This document shows positions 16,365 through 24,319 of a DNA stretch of 64,000 nucleotides, piece after piece; the first letter of the stretch is position 1; each line of letters begins with the position of its first letter. Origin of the DNA: JAQVCM01 sp040403095. GTDB lineage: Bacteria > Bacteroidota > Bacteroidia > Flavobacteriales_D > Crocinitomicaceae. The stretch is taken from assembly GCA_040403095.1 (NCBI GenBank), contig JBBALI010000007.1, positions 48,790-112,789 on the forward strand. Reading direction: 5' to 3'. The notes below the pieces were generated by a model. That model did no database searches and was not told the DNA's origin. It was given only the letters and a program-made list of their open reading frames with translations. The translations under genes and the position numbers were made by a program.

Positions 16365-17270
16365 ATGAGGAATAAAGTGTTTTATTTTTTTGATCAAATA
16401 AACATTTTTAAGTTTAAGAGAAAAAAGCAAGTTGAAAAAAACTTGAGTGAAATTGAAAATACTTTGAAAGATTCTCATTTAAAGCGTTTTGTCGACGATT
16501 TTTATGAAATGCACAAAGCAAAATCGGAAAAACAATACTTAACTTACATTGGGTTGAATTTTGAAAATGGAGAAATTGAAGCTATCAAATTTTATGTGCA
16601 TATCTTTAATGAATTGGAAGATGAAGAATTAAGAAAATTTATACCTAACACGGAAGATTATTTTTCTTTTCTTGATCAAAAAAGTTCTGATTCAATTAGA
16701 AATAGAAAAAATGTGGGGACCATTCTAGAGATAAAATTCAAAAAAGGGATTGATTTGCCCACTCAAGGATTTTTTTATTTGCTTAAACATGAAAACTCAT
16801 TGTATGATTACATTGAGCCTCCTAAATTTTTACCTAAAGAAATAGCTGAAAACTGCGAATATGCTGGGATAAACTTTGAATTTAACGGAACTGAAAAAAC
16901 TAAAAAACTGTATTATTATTTCAATAGTCCAAAAATGAAGGATTTTTTTGAAAGTTGGAATAAAAAATCTCTCCAAGGTAAATTGATTGAATATTCAGAA
17001 GGAGCGATTCATTCAAAATTAAACAGCTATTTTGAGCCAATAAAATTAGATTTTTCGTTTGAAAAAAGTTTAAATAAAATTGAAATTGAGTCAGTCATCA
17101 AGTTTTCTGAAAAATTTGGCTTGAAATTATTTGGACACGGCTCATATTATACTAAGTCAACTAATTCGTATTATTTGAGAGAATATAATTTAGAGAATAT
17201 GATTTCTAATGAATTAATCCATCAACATTCTGATGTGTTTAAAAAGCTGAAAATAACCAATAAAAAATAG
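16365..17270 (+). CDS. Unrecognised 301-aa protein, possibly ABBA-type prenyltransferase fold
   Basis: I do not recognise this protein by sequence. It is soluble, 301 residues, rich in Lys, Phe, Tyr and Glu, without a signal peptide. It shows several strand-turn-strand stretches: YIGLNFENGEIEAIKFYVHI, AGINFEFNGTEKTKKLYYYF and the region around EPIKLDFSFEKSLNKIEI. The length (about 300) and repeated alternation of strand pairs and helices are reminiscent of PT-barrel (ABBA) aromatic prenyltransferases such as NphB or the cyanobactin enzymes. It lies five bases upstream of a cytochrome P450 gene and close to a DxDD cyclase-like and a UbiA gene, which would suit isoprenoid chemistry. The fold idea is speculative. 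GC content is visibly low here. Confidence 0.4.
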   Translation: MRNKVFYFFDQINIFKFKRKKQVEKNLSEIENTLKDSHLKRFVDDFYEMHKAKSEKQYLTYIGLNFENGEIEAIKFYVHIFNELEDEELRKFIPNTEDYFSFLDQKSSDSIRNRKNVGTILEIKFKKGIDLPTQGFFYLLKHENSLYDYIEPPKFLPKEIAENCEYAGINFEFNGTEKTKKLYYYFNSPKMKDFFESWNKKSLQGKLIEYSEGAIHSKLNSYFEPIKLDFSFEKSLNKIEIESVIKFSEKFGLKLFGHGSYYTKSTNSYYLREYNLENMISNELIHQHSDVFKKLKITNKK

Positions 17271-17275
17271 GACTT

Positions 17276-18442
17276 ATGTGGTTATCAAAAATATTTCGTA
17301 AGGTATTTTCATCAAAAAAGAATGAAGTTGAAAAAGTAAACATTTTTTCAAAAGAATTCAAACAGAATTGTTACGAATACTATCCAAAGTTTTATCATTT
17401 AGACGATTTTGTATTTTTAAAAAATTCTGATTGTTATGCAGTATTTAAATACGATGTAGCAAAATCAATTTTGGCCAATTCTGATGATTATTCAGCCAAG
17501 GTAAACCGTTTATTTGACCCTGTTTTACTTGGGAATGATTCTAGTTCTCATTCGCTGAAGAAAAAGCAACTTTTTAAATCACTTTATGTAGATAGGAAAA
17601 ATGAAGTTTTTTCTGAAACTGAGTTTCTTGATTTAATTTTTGAGAAATTGATGAGTTCAGCAGCTAGCCATGCCTCATTTAACATAGTAGACAAAGTAGT
17701 TAATCCCTTTATTCTGACCTGTATTTTATATGAATTTGGATTTAATAAAATTCCATTTGAAATTGATTTGTTAAATGACAAATCTGAAATTGATTCAATA
17801 TGTGATTCAGTTAAAAGTATTTATATGAATTTTGATCAACTTGATAATACGATCATAGAAAATCTTCAACCATCTTCCATTTCAAATTTTTCAAAGCACA
17901 TTTTGGAAATGATAGAAAGAGAAGAAGAAAGCGAATTAAATTTCTTCAAATTTTTATTTTATTCAGGAACAGAAACTACTTCAAGTTTAATTTCTTCGAC
18001 CTTATTTCAATTGCACGACGATGAAATTAGCAGAGAAAAATTATTTTCCCAATCGGATTATATTCAGCCTTTGTTGAATGAAATTTCTAGATTATATTCA
18101 CCAGCACAATTTACTTTTAGAATTACTACAAAGCCCATTTACTCCAATAATCAATTAATAAAAGAAGGTTCAAAAATTGCCATTTCAATTGGTGCTGCTA
18201 ATAGAGATCCTGCTGTTTTTAAAAATCCAACAGTTTTCTGCGACCAACGAAGTGAAAGTAATATTTCCTTTGGTTTTGGAAGACATAAATGTGTTGGCGA
18301 AAAACTCTCAATAAAACTTGCAAAAGCTTTTTTTGATCGGTATAAGTCTTATATAAAGGTTTTTGAAATGGCTTGTCCACCAGAATATGATAATTCTTTT
18401 GTATTTCAAATGACCAAGCTTCAACTACAAAAAATAAATTAA
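17276..18442 (+). CDS. Cytochrome P450
   Basis: This 388-residue bacterial P450 has the heme-ligand loop SFGFGRHKCVGEKLS with Cys339. The I-helix oxygen-binding segment is FYSGTETTSS, and the K-helix ExxR is in NEISRLY. It carries the usual F-R-I/T-T strand (FTFRITTKPIYSNNQLIKEG). It is slightly short but complete. It should hydroxylate or otherwise oxidise a small molecule using an external redox partner; no ferredoxin or reductase is adjacent. It starts five bases after the unknown gene at 16365, and its TAA is followed directly by the ATG of the DxDD protein, so the three are probably one operon. P450s are unusual inside capsule clusters, suggesting a specialised product. Confidence 0.92.
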   Translation: MWLSKIFRKVFSSKKNEVEKVNIFSKEFKQNCYEYYPKFYHLDDFVFLKNSDCYAVFKYDVAKSILANSDDYSAKVNRLFDPVLLGNDSSSHSLKKKQLFKSLYVDRKNEVFSETEFLDLIFEKLMSSAASHASFNIVDKVVNPFILTCILYEFGFNKIPFEIDLLNDKSEIDSICDSVKSIYMNFDQLDNTIIENLQPSSISNFSKHILEMIEREEESELNFFKFLFYSGTETTSSLISSTLFQLHDDEISREKLFSQSDYIQPLLNEISRLYSPAQFTFRITTKPIYSNNQLIKEGSKIAISIGAANRDPAVFKNPTVFCDQRSESNISFGFGRHKCVGEKLSIKLAKAFFDRYKSYIKVFEMACPPEYDNSFVFQMTKLQLQKIN

Positions 18443-19459
18443 ATGGAATCAAAACAGGTTAATTTTATTGATTTTCAAAATCAACTAATTCAATTTATTG
18501 TTTTAAGCCAAAATTCAGATGGAAGTTTTGCCACATTTAGGATCAATCCAAAACAAGAGCCTCAATTAAAAGTTAAGTTAATTCCCGATCCTTCTCCATT
18601 TATTACTGCTAATATCTTGTTTTCATTAATTTCCACAGGCGATGACAAATTCTCAAATGTAATTGATAGAGGGCAAGGATATTTAATTAAAATTGGGGAT
18701 AGTGGATTTTGGAGGTTTTGGCCAAAAATAACTCAATCTGACATTGTTCCATTTGATTTGGATGATACTGCAATTTGCTCATTTGTGCTTAAAAACAAAA
18801 TTGTTTATGATAATCAATCCATTATCCTAAAAAACACAGATTCAACCGGATATTTTTATACTTGGTTAAAACCATCTTTGAATCTTATCGTTACCAAACC
18901 ATTTCAATCATTTTTGTTTTCAAAAGCTATCATTGAATCATTCAAGACTCTTTTTAATAAAAAATCTTACAATTTAAAGGATAAAGAGCCTGCAGTTGCT
19001 TCAAATGTTTTACTGTATTTAGGCGAAAGTGAAAAAACAATTTCATGTATTGAAAAAGTAATCTTCGAAATTGAGTCAAATTCGTTTGATTTACAATTTT
19101 ATGAAGATGAAATTTGTCTATATTATCATGTAGCAAGGGCATATAAAAATGGGATTTCTAGTTTTAAACGTTTGGAATCAATAATTGCAAATAGAGTAAT
19201 GGAAATTTCAAAGGATAAATCAACTTTGACGTTATTTAAAAAAGCCATGGTAATCAATATTTTGTACGATTTTGATCTGTTTCTTGAAGAGGCGAATGAA
19301 TTCTTATCTCAGATTATTAATAAAAATTTGAATCCTTCTGACTTCGAAACTGATAGTTATTTCTGTACAAAAGATAGGGTCTTTCAAGCAGGTTCACCTG
19401 CGCTAACCGCCGCTTTACTCGTTGAAGCAATTGCCAAAATGAATCGCAATGCAGCATAA
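18443..19459 (+). CDS. Terpenoid-cyclase-like (alpha/alpha toroid) protein with DxDD motif
   Basis: This is a 338-residue helical protein. It has SQNSDGSFATF near the N-terminus, resembling the QW/prenyltransferase-squalene-oxidase repeat, and IVPFDLDDTAICSFVL in the middle, in which Asp105-Leu-Asp107-Asp108 is the DxDD acid motif of class II terpene cyclases. The C-terminal FQAGSPALTAALLVEAIAKM fits the last helix of such a barrel. It is only about half the length of squalene-hopene cyclase, so it would have one toroid instead of two. A stand-alone domain with the full DxDD motif is odd: it may need a partner, have different chemistry, or be non-catalytic. It abuts the P450 gene and overlaps the sulfotransferase gene by 11 bases. 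Confidence 0.65.
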   Translation: MESKQVNFIDFQNQLIQFIVLSQNSDGSFATFRINPKQEPQLKVKLIPDPSPFITANILFSLISTGDDKFSNVIDRGQGYLIKIGDSGFWRFWPKITQSDIVPFDLDDTAICSFVLKNKIVYDNQSIILKNTDSTGYFYTWLKPSLNLIVTKPFQSFLFSKAIIESFKTLFNKKSYNLKDKEPAVASNVLLYLGESEKTISCIEKVIFEIESNSFDLQFYEDEICLYYHVARAYKNGISSFKRLESIIANRVMEISKDKSTLTLFKKAMVINILYDFDLFLEEANEFLSQIINKNLNPSDFETDSYFCTKDRVFQAGSPALTAALLVEAIAKMNRNAA

Positions 19460-20318
19460 TCTTATTCATATTGGTTATCGGAAAGCTGCCTCGACTTTTT
19501 TGAGGGATTGGTTTTATTTTCATCCAGCGTTGAAACTACATTCGGTTGATGCAATCGCAGAATTGGCGCATCCAAAAGATGGGGTGGAGTATTTTGTTTA
19601 CAGTGAAGCATTTTTACTTTTCAAAGGAAATGATCGACCAAGAAACATTGAAAATCTTCAAAAATTTCAGCGTGAAAAATGCCTAGAATTAAAAGAAAAA
19701 TTGATCGGAGCCAAAATATTATTGATAACGAGAGCGCCAGAGCAATGTGTTTTTTCTGAATATTCTGAGTATATTAAGAATGGCGGTTTTAATTCATTTA
19801 ATGAAATGAAAAACGACGTATTAGCGCAAGAATACTTTATTGGGTATTATAATTTAAATTTTGTAATTGAACTATATGAACAAACTTTTGGGAAAGAAAA
19901 TATGATTGTTTTACCCATGGAAATGCTAGAAGAAGACCCGCATCAGTTTGTTGTACATTTAGAAAAATCGTTGAAAATAGAACACTTTGATTTTCCCTAT
20001 CACAAAAGGAATCCATCTCGTTCAGCAAAGCAATTGTGGGCGTTTAGAACGATTTCACTTTTTGTTTGGAGCTCTACAGCTATTTTTGGAAAATACCGTA
20101 AAGGATTATACTATTTGTACGTGAAATACTTGGAAAAAGAAAGCTATAAAAATAAAAAGCTGAGTATTCCAATCTCCATTTTATCGATTTTTAAATCGAA
20201 ACCAGCGGAAGAGATGTGTGTACCAGAAACCCTTCTAAAACAAATGAAACAGAATAATACGATCTTGAAAAATCATGCTCTTTTTGATAAATTTTCGAGC
20301 AAATATTTCGATTATTAA
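19449..20318 (+). CDS. Sulfotransferase-like protein 1
   Basis: This is a 289-residue PAPS-dependent sulfotransferase-fold protein. The 5'-phosphosulfate loop appears as IHIGYRKAASTFLRDWF (the usual form is PKSGTTWL; the lysine is kept). The 3'-phosphate segment is LLITRAPEQCVFSEYSEYI. Later, FGKENMIVLPMEMLEEDP matches the typical second half of the domain. It would transfer a sulfate group to a hydroxyl of a glycan, lipid or small molecule. It overlaps the DxDD gene by 11 bases and is clearly paralogous to the sulfotransferase at 23432, with the two flanking a pair of radical SAM genes. The acceptor is unknown. No PAPS synthesis genes are in the window. Confidence 0.82.
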   Translation: MQHNLIHIGYRKAASTFLRDWFYFHPALKLHSVDAIAELAHPKDGVEYFVYSEAFLLFKGNDRPRNIENLQKFQREKCLELKEKLIGAKILLITRAPEQCVFSEYSEYIKNGGFNSFNEMKNDVLAQEYFIGYYNLNFVIELYEQTFGKENMIVLPMEMLEEDPHQFVVHLEKSLKIEHFDFPYHKRNPSRSAKQLWAFRTISLFVWSSTAIFGKYRKGLYYLYVKYLEKESYKNKKLSIPISILSIFKSKPAEEMCVPETLLKQMKQNNTILKNHALFDKFSSKYFDY

Positions 20319-20562
20319 GTTTTTAAATTTGCTATCATCTTGCAAGGAAAAAATGAACTATTGAATTTGAAAGTGTTTTTGAAGTGAAGAAATGAACTTT
20401 GAATTGATAATTTTGAAGAATTTAAAAAACAGTTTTTTATGTTAAATGGCTTTTATCTTTTCTTTAATTTTTAAATTTATAGAAAACTATGGAGAATATT
20501 TTTTCGAAAATCAATTTAAGGATTAATTCATTTTTTTTATTGAAACAATTTAGCTTTTGTAA

Positions 20563-21987
20563 ATGGTTATGACGATTTTTCATCGTGTAAAACGGCTTTT
20601 TAAAAATAGAAATCAATCAGTGTTTAAACCGATTGAAAGTGATTTGCTATTAGGTTATACTTCACACCGTAAAATAGAGAATCAGAAAGCCTTATGCCAC
20701 GCTCCTTTTACTAACTTGTATTTTGGTAGGCAAGGAAATGTTTTATGTTGTTGCCATAATAGGAAACACATTGTTGGTACATATCCAAATCAATCAATTT
20801 CTCAAATTTGGGAAGGTGAAAAATTAAAAGAACTTCAAGAATATTTAAGGAACAATGATCTTTCCTCAGGTTGCCATGTCTGCAAATGGGACATTGAGCA
20901 GCAACAATTTGAGAATGTGAAAGCAATTCATTTTGATACATTTAAAATAGATTCGAGATTTCCTGTAATTATGGAGTTTGAATTGGATAATACATGTAAC
21001 TTGGAATGCAGTATGTGTTCTGGGGAGTTTTCTTCCACTATTCGCAAAAATAGAGATGGAAAACCACCTATTCAAAGTGTATATGATGCTAGTTTTGTAG
21101 AACAATTAACGCCATTTATTCCGCACCTAGCAACCACTAGATTTAGTGGAGGTGAACCTTTTTTAATTGATATTTATTTTGATATTTGGACGAAAATTGT
21201 TGCGCTAAATCCAAACTGTTTAGTTGCAGTTCAAACGAACGGAACAGTCCTAAATAATAAAATAAAGGCAATCCTTGAAAAAGGACGTTTTGAAATTGGA
21301 ATTTCTCTCGATGGCTTGACAAAAACAACCTTTGAAGGAATTAGAAGAAATGCCATTTTTGAGCGCGTTTTGGAAAATATATCTTATTTTTCAGAATATT
21401 GTGCTCGTAAGAACACCTGTTTTAGAATTTCAGTTTGTGCCATGAGAGAAAATTGGAAAGAATTGCCACTTTATATCGACTTTTGTGAAAAATACAATGC
21501 AACTCTTGAAATCCACAACGTTTGGTTTCCACCTTCCTCCTCACTTTGGAATTTGGAAAAAGTGCAGCAAAAAGAGATTATTGACTTTTTAAAAATCGAA
21601 AGTTGGCAAAAAGAAAAGCTTAAACAGCCTTTAAATCTTAGAAATTACAAAATTTTTATTCAGCAACTTCAAACATGGCACGATTCCAACCGTGAAATTG
21701 AACCTAATATCGATGAATTTTCAGAGTCATTTAAGTTGAAACTTTTTCAATCAATCAGTGATCATATTTTGAATGATAAAGCAATAAAAGCTGAAGTAGC
21801 CCAGGTGAAAATAAGCACCATCGTTCAGAAAGCGACATTGGTTTTTGCTCAATTTAATGATGAGCAAAAAGTGGAGAAAGCCTCTCAAAAAATGTTACAA
21901 GTGCCAGTAGAACTACTTGTATCTTCTTTAACTTTTGAAAGTGAAGAGCGCATTTACGAGCAGGCAATCGCTTTTTTAAATGATTAA
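20563..21987 (+). CDS. Radical SAM protein with N-terminal twitch/SPASM-like module, paralogue A
   Basis: This is a 474-residue radical SAM enzyme. The Fe-S cluster motif CNLECSMC (CxxxCxxC; Cys145, Cys149, Cys152) and the following SGGEPFL fit a TIM-barrel radical SAM core. Ahead of the core lies a cysteine-rich module: LCHAPFTNLYF, a CCCHNR cluster, IWEGEKLKELQEYL and GCHVC. This places an auxiliary-cluster twitch domain N-terminally, as in the N-twitch radical SAM family seen in glycan and secondary-metabolite clusters. About 150 C-terminal residues are helical. The substrate is unknown. It follows sulfotransferase 1 after a 244-base gap and precedes its paralogue by 12 bases, suggesting a new transcription start in the gap. 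Confidence 0.85.
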   Translation: MVMTIFHRVKRLFKNRNQSVFKPIESDLLLGYTSHRKIENQKALCHAPFTNLYFGRQGNVLCCCHNRKHIVGTYPNQSISQIWEGEKLKELQEYLRNNDLSSGCHVCKWDIEQQQFENVKAIHFDTFKIDSRFPVIMEFELDNTCNLECSMCSGEFSSTIRKNRDGKPPIQSVYDASFVEQLTPFIPHLATTRFSGGEPFLIDIYFDIWTKIVALNPNCLVAVQTNGTVLNNKIKAILEKGRFEIGISLDGLTKTTFEGIRRNAIFERVLENISYFSEYCARKNTCFRISVCAMRENWKELPLYIDFCEKYNATLEIHNVWFPPSSSLWNLEKVQQKEIIDFLKIESWQKEKLKQPLNLRNYKIFIQQLQTWHDSNREIEPNIDEFSESFKLKLFQSISDHILNDKAIKAEVAQVKISTIVQKATLVFAQFNDEQKVEKASQKMLQVPVELLVSSLTFESEERIYEQAIAFLND

Positions 21988-21999
21988 TCAAAAGGACCT

Positions 22000-23442
22000 A
22001 TGATGAGTTTTCTTTCCAAAAAAATGATAGGGTTATTTGCTAAAGACAAGGTAATATATCATCCAATTTCATCAGAACAGCTTGAATCCTTTAATCAAAC
22101 AAGAGCTGGAGGACCCAGGGCTATGCTTTGTTATGCTCCTTTTAAAAACTTGTATTTCAGACATCAAGGAAAGGCGGTGGCGTGCTGTTACAATCGTCAA
22201 TTTATTTTAGGAAATTATCCAGAAAATAGTATTGAAGAAATTTGGTTTGGGAAGCCGGCAGAGAAACTGCGAAAACATATTGAAAACAACGATTTAACCT
22301 TGGGCTGTTTCGGATGTGAAAATCTTTTAAGAGCAGGTAATTTTGATGCTGTTAAAGCTAAAATGTATGATGATTATTCTGAAAATAAGAAGAAGTTCCC
22401 AAGTGTGATGGAATTTGAACTTTCGAATACATGCAATTTAGAATGTGTGATGTGCAATGGAGAGTTTTCATCTTCTATCCGAAAAAATAGAGAAAATAAA
22501 CCTGCTTTAAAGGAAGTTTATGATGAAGCATTTGTAAAACAGTTGGAAGTTTTTATACCCTATCTCGATGAAGTTAAATTTTACGGTGGTGAACCTTTTT
22601 TAATACCTGTATATTATGAAATCTGGGAAAGGATTGCGCTTTTAAATCCATCATGTCGAATTTCTGTTCAAACAAACGCTACAACTTTAAATAATAAAGT
22701 TAAAAAGTGCCTTGAAAAAGGGAATTTCCATTTAAACATCTCTTTAGATTCTTTAGTAAAAGAGAATTTTGAACATATTCGGAAAAATGCGAATTTTGAA
22801 AGAGTGATGGAAAATCTCAGGTACTTCCATACCTATGCAAAATCAAATTCTACTTTTTTTGGGATTTCTACTTGTGTTATGCGAGAAAACTGGAAAGAAT
22901 TACCTGATTTCATTCGTTTTTGCAATGAATTAGAGATTCCTGTTTATTTTCATACTGTTTATTTCCCTTCTCTTCAAGCACTTTGGAATTTGGATTCTAA
23001 GCAGCTCAACGAAATAAATACATTTCTTTCAAGGGAAAATTTTCCTTCAGATTCTGAAATTCAGCAAAAAAACAAAGTTCATTTTGAAGATACTTTGAAA
23101 TTAATACAACAATGGCAAGCTGAAGCCATGCGACTTGAAGACGCACTTTCTAGTTTTGTTCCCAATATAGCATCAAATGAGCCAATGCAAAGGTTGTATT
23201 TTCGATTCTGGAAAAGCATAAATGAAAAGGTAGATTTTGATGCATTACATAAAGAAAAATATTTTCAAAAAGTTTTCAAAAAAATGAATCAATTGATGCG
23301 TTTACTTCCTGAAAATTATCCTTTTGAAACAATTTTCTCTCAATTAGATGAATTAGGCGTTGAACAATGTATGGAAGCTCTCGCAATCAATAATGAGGAA
23401 ATATTAGTTAACCAATTACTCCAATTAAGTGATGAAAATTAA
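22000..23442 (+). CDS. Radical SAM protein with N-terminal twitch/SPASM-like module, paralogue B
   Basis: This 480-residue protein is a close paralogue of the gene at 20563. It has the same layout: CYAPFKNLYF, CCYNRQFILGNYPENS, IWFGKPAEKLRKHI and GCFGC in front, then CNLECVMC with the three cysteines again at 145, 149 and 152, and YGGEPFLIPVYY. The helical C-terminal part is also shared. Two adjacent paralogues could act in sequence, form a heterodimer or work on two related substrates. AAAGGACCT lies just before the ATG, one of the few Shine-Dalgarno-like stretches in the cluster. The end overlaps the second sulfotransferase gene. The reaction catalysed is unknown. Confidence 0.85.
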   Translation: MMSFLSKKMIGLFAKDKVIYHPISSEQLESFNQTRAGGPRAMLCYAPFKNLYFRHQGKAVACCYNRQFILGNYPENSIEEIWFGKPAEKLRKHIENNDLTLGCFGCENLLRAGNFDAVKAKMYDDYSENKKKFPSVMEFELSNTCNLECVMCNGEFSSSIRKNRENKPALKEVYDEAFVKQLEVFIPYLDEVKFYGGEPFLIPVYYEIWERIALLNPSCRISVQTNATTLNNKVKKCLEKGNFHLNISLDSLVKENFEHIRKNANFERVMENLRYFHTYAKSNSTFFGISTCVMRENWKELPDFIRFCNELEIPVYFHTVYFPSLQALWNLDSKQLNEINTFLSRENFPSDSEIQQKNKVHFEDTLKLIQQWQAEAMRLEDALSSFVPNIASNEPMQRLYFRFWKSINEKVDFDALHKEKYFQKVFKKMNQLMRLLPENYPFETIFSQLDELGVEQCMEALAINNEEILVNQLLQLSDEN

Positions 23443-24319
23443 AAAGTATCTGATACATGTAGGTTATCCAAAAGCTGGATCAACTTTGTTGGGTGATTGG
23501 TTTGAAAAACATCCCACTTTTGGGTTTTCAGATTTTCAGATTGGTGGTTTAGCGGATACAAATTCTTTAATTCAATTGTCAAAATTACCTGATTGCAATC
23601 AACCTGAAATTGCTGTTGTGAGAGACATGCGTTTTTCCATTCCTCGAATCGAAGACATTGATTTAACTGATATTTCGAATATTAAATTGGATCAAAAACG
23701 TGTTTGTGAAACTTTGTTTTCTTTTTTTCCATCCTCAAAAGTTTTAATTATAACAAGAGGTTATAAAGGGTTGCTTTCAGCCAATTACTCTCAGTATATT
23801 AAGGAAGGCGGAACTTACAATATAAATGATATTCAGAAATTTACGTTTGTGTTGAAAGAACTTTTTGATTATAGTTTTTTAATTGAAATCTATTGTGAAA
23901 AATTTGGAAAAGAGAATGTGATTGTTTTGCCTTTTGAATTATTGAAAGAAGATTCAGCCAGTTTTTTTCAGAACATTGAGAATAATTTAGAAATCCCCAA
24001 TTTTGAATACCATGCACCTGTATTAAATCCCTCAATTAATCTATCAGAAGCGAATACATTGCGTCAAAAAAGTATCGTTATTGAACGATTAACAAGTCGA
24101 ATGGGTAGTGTAGGAAAACGTATAAAAGCTCATTATATAGAGAATAGGAGAAAGAAAGCATTTGAATGGGATTCAAATGAAGTTTTGAAGGCAACAAAAA
24201 CTGAAACAACACCTTTGGTTGAAATCGACGATTCGATGTTAGCACATTTTGTTCCTAATTCTTCTATATTAAAAAATTATCCCATTTTTGAACCTTTTCT
24301 ATCCAAATACGGGATTTAA
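23432..24319 (+). CDS. Sulfotransferase-like protein 2
   Basis: This 295-residue protein is paralogous to the gene at 19449. Shared features include LIHVGYPKAGSTLLGDWF (phosphosulfate loop), VLIITRGYKG with a downstream Ser-Gln-Tyr (3'-phosphate site) and FGKENVIVLPFELLKED. The loop is closer to the canonical PKSGTT form than that of its paralogue. A GTG at 23429 could also start the frame, but ATG at 23432 is preferred. With that start it overlaps the radical SAM gene by 11 bases, the same overlap as at the other sulfotransferase. Its stop overlaps the UbiA start (TAATG). It probably sulfates a hydroxyl on the cluster's product; the acceptor is unknown. Confidence 0.82.
   Translation: MKIKKYLIHVGYPKAGSTLLGDWFEKHPTFGFSDFQIGGLADTNSLIQLSKLPDCNQPEIAVVRDMRFSIPRIEDIDLTDISNIKLDQKRVCETLFSFFPSSKVLIITRGYKGLLSANYSQYIKEGGTYNINDIQKFTFVLKELFDYSFLIEIYCEKFGKENVIVLPFELLKEDSASFFQNIENNLEIPNFEYHAPVLNPSINLSEANTLRQKSIVIERLTSRMGSVGKRIKAHYIENRRKKAFEWDSNEVLKATKTETTPLVEIDDSMLAHFVPNSSILKNYPIFEPFLSKYGI

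Noticed and set aside
20324..20411. TAAATTTG (20324) and a nearby TAATTTTG as promoters of the radical SAM genes
   Set aside because: Both match the -7 consensus but no TTTG sits 19-21 bases upstream, and such strings are frequent by chance in this AT-rich gap.
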